From assembly GCA_052146895.1 (NCBI GenBank), contig JBKQLZ010000006.1, forward strand, positions 1-64,000: a DNA stretch of 64,000 nucleotides. The letters run 5' to 3'. This document shows positions 61,580 through 64,000 of this stretch, piece by piece. Source of the DNA: Palsa-601 sp052146895 (GTDB lineage Bacteria; Actinomycetota; Acidimicrobiia; Acidimicrobiales; Bog-793). Below the pieces are notes generated by a model. That model was not told the origin of the DNA. It saw only the letters and a list, made by a program, of their open reading frames with translations, and did no database searches. Both the position numbers and the translations under genes were made by a program. Each line of letters opens with the position of its first letter. The first letter of the stretch is position 1.

Positions 61580-62761
61580 ATGTCTGTTTCACCGTCTGTT
61601 TCACCGTCATACCTCACGCCTGACCAGCTGCGGCGTGACCAGGCAATTCGCGACCTGTCAGATCCGGCCCATGGCGCCCACGCGCTCCAGCTGCTCGTCG
61701 AGAGCGCCGTGGAGCGGCTCGTGAACGCCTGGAACTGCCAAGTCCGCTGGTGCCGCGGGCCCCGGGTGGTGCCCGTGGCGGACAACTACGACCGGCTGGG
61801 TTTCGCAGCTGACGCGATAAGTCGCGAGACCCGTTACACGCGCTACGTCGACCCGGGTCACGTGCTGCGTAGCCACTCGAGTGCGATGGTCCCTCGAGCG
61901 CTGCGCGAGCTCGCCGCCTCGCCCTTCGACGACGTCCTGCTCACCTGCCCTGGCATCGTCTTCCGCCGGGACGCCATCGGCTGGCAGCACACCGGCACGC
62001 CGCAGCAGCTCGACCTCTGGCGGATCACCCGGGAGCCGATGGGGGACGGTGACATGGACGACATGATCTCGTCTCTTCTCCAAGTGCTCGCTCCGGGCCG
62101 CGTTCATCGAGAGGAGGCACGGGTGCATCCGTACACCCTCAACGGTCGCCAGATCGACGTCTTGTGGGACGACCGCTGGGTGGAGGTGTGGGAATGCGGA
62201 ATTGCACACCCAGCCGTCCTCGAAGCCGCCGGCCTCGCGGGTTGGCACGGGCTCGCCCTCGGGATGGGCCTCGATCGGCTCCTAATGCTGACCAAGGGCA
62301 TTCCCGACATCCGGCTCCTCCGCTCGACCGACCCGCGAGTGAGCCGTCAGATGCTCGATCTCTCCCCGTACCGACCGGTGTCCTCGATGCCGCCGGTCAA
62401 GCGTGACCTGTCCATCGCCGTCGCTGCGGACGAGGACGAGGAGACCCTTGGTGACCGAGTCCGCGACGCGCTCGGCGACGATGCCTCCAGCGTCGAAGAG
62501 GTAGCTGTCCTCTCAGCCACGCCGTACTGCGATCTGGCTCAGCCGGCACGCGCGCGCCTCGGGGCGCTCCCCGGGCAGAAGAACGTTCTTGTCCGGGTGG
62601 TGCTGCGTGCTCTGACCGATACGCTCACCGACGGTCGGGCAAACGAACTGAGAGACCGTGTCTACGCGGCGCTACATCAAGGCGCGGCTTTCCAGTGGGC
62701 CGTCACCCACGCAGCGACCGAGCCTCACTCAGCCGGCCGGGAACCTAGCCTTGAGCTGTGA
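61580..62761 (+). CDS. Single-chain PheS-like ligase with FDX-ACB domain
   Basis: The 393-residue protein joins a class-II aminoacyl-tRNA-synthetase core similar to the PheRS alpha chain (about 60-280) to an FDX-ACB anticodon-binding domain of the PheRS beta-chain type (about 283-375; KRDLSIAV). Motif-like regions include TGTPQQLDLWR, VWECGIAHPAVLEAAGL and GMGLDRLLML. This is the plan of mitochondrial PheRS. The N-terminal coiled coil and the editing domain are absent, and the start is a repeat (SVSPSVSPS, 12-bp DNA period). It is unlikely to be the housekeeping PheRS; I recall stand-alone PheS-related ligases in actinobacteria with unknown substrates. It overlaps the DinB-like gene by GTGA. 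Confidence 0.8.
   Translation: MSVSPSVSPSYLTPDQLRRDQAIRDLSDPAHGAHALQLLVESAVERLVNAWNCQVRWCRGPRVVPVADNYDRLGFAADAISRETRYTRYVDPGHVLRSHSSAMVPRALRELAASPFDDVLLTCPGIVFRRDAIGWQHTGTPQQLDLWRITREPMGDGDMDDMISSLLQVLAPGRVHREEARVHPYTLNGRQIDVLWDDRWVEVWECGIAHPAVLEAAGLAGWHGLALGMGLDRLLMLTKGIPDIRLLRSTDPRVSRQMLDLSPYRPVSSMPPVKRDLSIAVAADEDEETLGDRVRDALGDDASSVEEVAVLSATPYCDLAQPARARLGALPGQKNVLVRVVLRALTDTLTDGRANELRDRVYAALHQGAAFQWAVTHAATEPHSAGREPSLEL
61582..61605 (+). repeat. 12-bp tandem repeat at the PheS-like start
   Basis: GTCTGTTTCACC occurs twice in tandem directly at the start codon, encoding SVSP-SVSP. The third unit is truncated. Confidence 0.85.
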
Positions 62762-63333
62762 CACCTCCGAACGAAGTGATCCTCGACTCTCTACAAAGAC
62801 GCCTACGTGCGATGCACTCGCTCTGGTACGAGGCAGTCGACACAATGGACGCCGAGCAGGTCAACCATGTGGAGCGTGAGCCGGTCCTCCCGATCGCGTT
62901 CTCGCTGTTCCACCTCGCGCAGATCGAGGACGGCTCGGTCACGATGCTCGGCGGGCCGCCCCTCGTCTACGACCAAGCCTGGGCGGATCGGATGGGCCTC
63001 GCCATCGCCGATCACGGCAAGCACCGCACCGTCGAGGAGATGGTGGGCCAGCGGATCGGCAACTACGAAGGCTTCCGCGAGTACCAGCGGCTCGTCTTCG
63101 ACAAGACGGAGGCCTGGTTGAGCTCGGTCGACCCCGAGTCGCTGACCGACGTCGTTGTCGCTCGCCCCTTCCCGCCGCAGATCGCGTCCACGTTCAGCGC
63201 GCGGGTTGCGGGGGACGAAGGGATCACCCGCCTCGATGGAATCGAATGCTGGATCTATCAGCACGGCCTGCGCCACATGGGAGAGATCGAGCATGCCCGA
63301 GCGCTCGTCGGATTGCAGGGCATGACGTCCTGA
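62758..63333 (+). CDS. DinB-like protein
   Basis: The 191-residue four-helix-bundle protein has LFHLAQIED and IYQHGLRHMGEIEHARAL, whose His residues fit the metal triad of the DinB/YfiT superfamily. These enzymes use thiol cofactors (for example mycothiol or bacillithiol) in several actinobacteria. The GTG start overlaps the stop of the PheS-like gene, so they are translated together. The specific reaction is not known. Confidence 0.8.
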   Translation: MTPPNEVILDSLQRRLRAMHSLWYEAVDTMDAEQVNHVEREPVLPIAFSLFHLAQIEDGSVTMLGGPPLVYDQAWADRMGLAIADHGKHRTVEEMVGQRIGNYEGFREYQRLVFDKTEAWLSSVDPESLTDVVVARPFPPQIASTFSARVAGDEGITRLDGIECWIYQHGLRHMGEIEHARALVGLQGMTS

Positions 63334-63376
63334 GGATTGACCCATTGGCGCCTGGTAGATAGGTACGGTTTAGGTC

Positions 63377-63784
63377 ATGGCGAACAGGCGCAGGCGAAGC
63401 ACGTCGGGCCGCCCGGCGGTGATCGCGCTCCTCGTCTGTATCGGCTTGGTTATCGGGCTCGCTGCGGCATTTGCAGCCAACAAGTCCCAATCGAGCGCTC
63501 CGCCATCTCCCGTCACCGCGAAAGCGGTCGTCGTGGCAACCCTCAAGCCGGACGTATCGAGCGCGGAGGCGACCGCGATGTCCAACCATTACCTGACTTT
63601 TGCGGGCGTCGCCGCTGTGCAGGCAGTGGGCACTTCCTCCGAGGAGTTCTTCATGGCCCAAACTGCGACGACCTTGCAGATCGATGCCGTCGAGTCCGCT
63701 CTGCAATTCGATCCGTCGGTCGCTCACGTGAGCCTCGAAGGCCCGAGGACATGCGAGAAGACCTGCCTCCGAAGTAGCCGATGA
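63377..63784 (+). CDS. Small membrane-anchored protein
   Basis: The 135-residue protein has one N-terminal span (residues 14-33) after a basic NRRRRS stretch, a Ser/Pro tether and an exported domain of about 80 residues. That domain has a KAVVVATLKPDVSSAEA opening and ends with two cysteines (RTCEKTC). The ferredoxin-like pattern of the domain resembles extracytoplasmic FtsX-type domains, but only loosely. It is 43 bp after the DinB-like gene and overlaps the next start as ATGA. Confidence 0.55.
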   Translation: MANRRRRSTSGRPAVIALLVCIGLVIGLAAAFAANKSQSSAPPSPVTAKAVVVATLKPDVSSAEATAMSNHYLTFAGVAAVQAVGTSSEEFFMAQTATTLQIDAVESALQFDPSVAHVSLEGPRTCEKTCLRSSR

Positions 63785-64000
63785 CGACCGAGAGGATCCG
63801 GTCTCGGCCACTCCAGGTACTCGCGGCTATCTGGATCGCCCTGTCCCTCATCCCGATAGGGATCTGTGTCAACGCCATGATCGGCGCGACGGCGGCGGTG
63901 ACGCTCGTAGCGCTCTCAGTGCTGGCTGTGAACGTCATCATCGGGATCGTTCTCGTCCGGCTCGCCCGCACTGGAATCGATCTCGACTCGAGAGGCGTCG
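63781..64000 (+). CDS. Partial membrane protein, continues beyond window
   Basis: The ATG at 63781 overlaps the previous stop as ATGA. The 73 codons visible encode MTTERIRSRPLQVLAAIWIA, then two hydrophobic stretches at about 13-33 and 35-60, followed by LARTGIDLDSRGV at the edge. It is probably a small multi-span protein co-translated with the preceding gene. Nothing more can be said from the visible part. Confidence 0.6.
   Translation, partial: MTTERIRSRPLQVLAAIWIALSLIPIGICVNAMIGATAAVTLVALSVLAVNVIIGIVLVRLARTGIDLDSRGV

Overview
This is a GC-rich, gene-dense bacterial chromosome segment with many 4-bp ATGA/GTGA gene overlaps and frequent GTG/TTG starts. A SenX3-RegX3-type two-component pair, ClpS followed by a DUF2017 protein, ctaB/ctaA haem A synthesis, a BMP-type ABC importer and an SCO6880-type conjugation operon point to Actinomycetota. 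The acid-protease (sedolisin) gene and the general look suggest an acidimicrobial or other deep-branching lineage. The phylum is a fairly safe inference; the class is a guess.

Left part (1-7.05 kb): a secreted cysteine-containing protein faces a five-gene minus-strand operon. The operon encodes a DUF6112-like small membrane protein, a TrbL/VirB6-like membrane protein, an SCO6880-like protein, a VirB4-like ATPase and a VirD4/TraG-like coupling ATPase. No relaxase lies inside the window.

Core part (7.2-15.5 kb): senX3-regX3, a two-gene ABC-2 exporter, divergent ctaB and ctaA, clpS-DUF2017, a peptidase S51-like protein fused to a cysteinyl-tRNA-synthetase-like tail, and tRNA-Glu(TTC). A frameshifted XRE regulator follows.

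Middle part (15.9-40.6 kb): a complete BMP-type importer (two permeases, lipoprotein, double ATPase), a GNAT enzyme, a TPR-like/GGDEF protein and an EmrB-type exporter. Next comes a PadR-controlled Drr-type ABC exporter with a perfect operator palindrome. A minus-strand run follows (GGDEF-EAL protein, small helical protein, DUF1003 and COG4705 membrane proteins), then a secreted lysozyme-like protein, a sphingosine-phosphate-lyase-like PLP enzyme, an acyl-CoA synthetase, a second MFS exporter, a large GT-C-like membrane protein and a GNAT protein.

Mobile part (40.7-46.3 kb): tRNA-Asp(GTC) and tRNA-Phe(GAA) are followed by a 5.3-kb integrative element. It is bounded by a perfect 46-bp repeat of the tRNA-Phe 3' half and has a tyrosine integrase next to the tRNA. 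Helically phased GACGCG repeats lie just inside both ends. Cargo is an HhH-GPD-like protein, an unknown protein, a zinc-ribbon P-loop kinase, a Thr-rich lipoprotein and a DUF433/DUF5615 toxin-antitoxin-like pair.

Right part (46.3-64 kb): a membrane GGDEF-EAL protein, a fatty acid hydroxylase, purF with a 12-bp tandem-repeat tail, a PHP phosphatase coupled to a GH3 glycosidase, an ArsB/NhaD-like transporter with a GNAT enzyme, and a 1266-residue secreted sedolisin with TIG and Fn3 domains. A single-chain PheS/FDX-ACB protein, a DinB-like protein and two small membrane proteins follow, the last cut by the window end. I found no rRNA genes, CRISPR arrays or insertion sequences.
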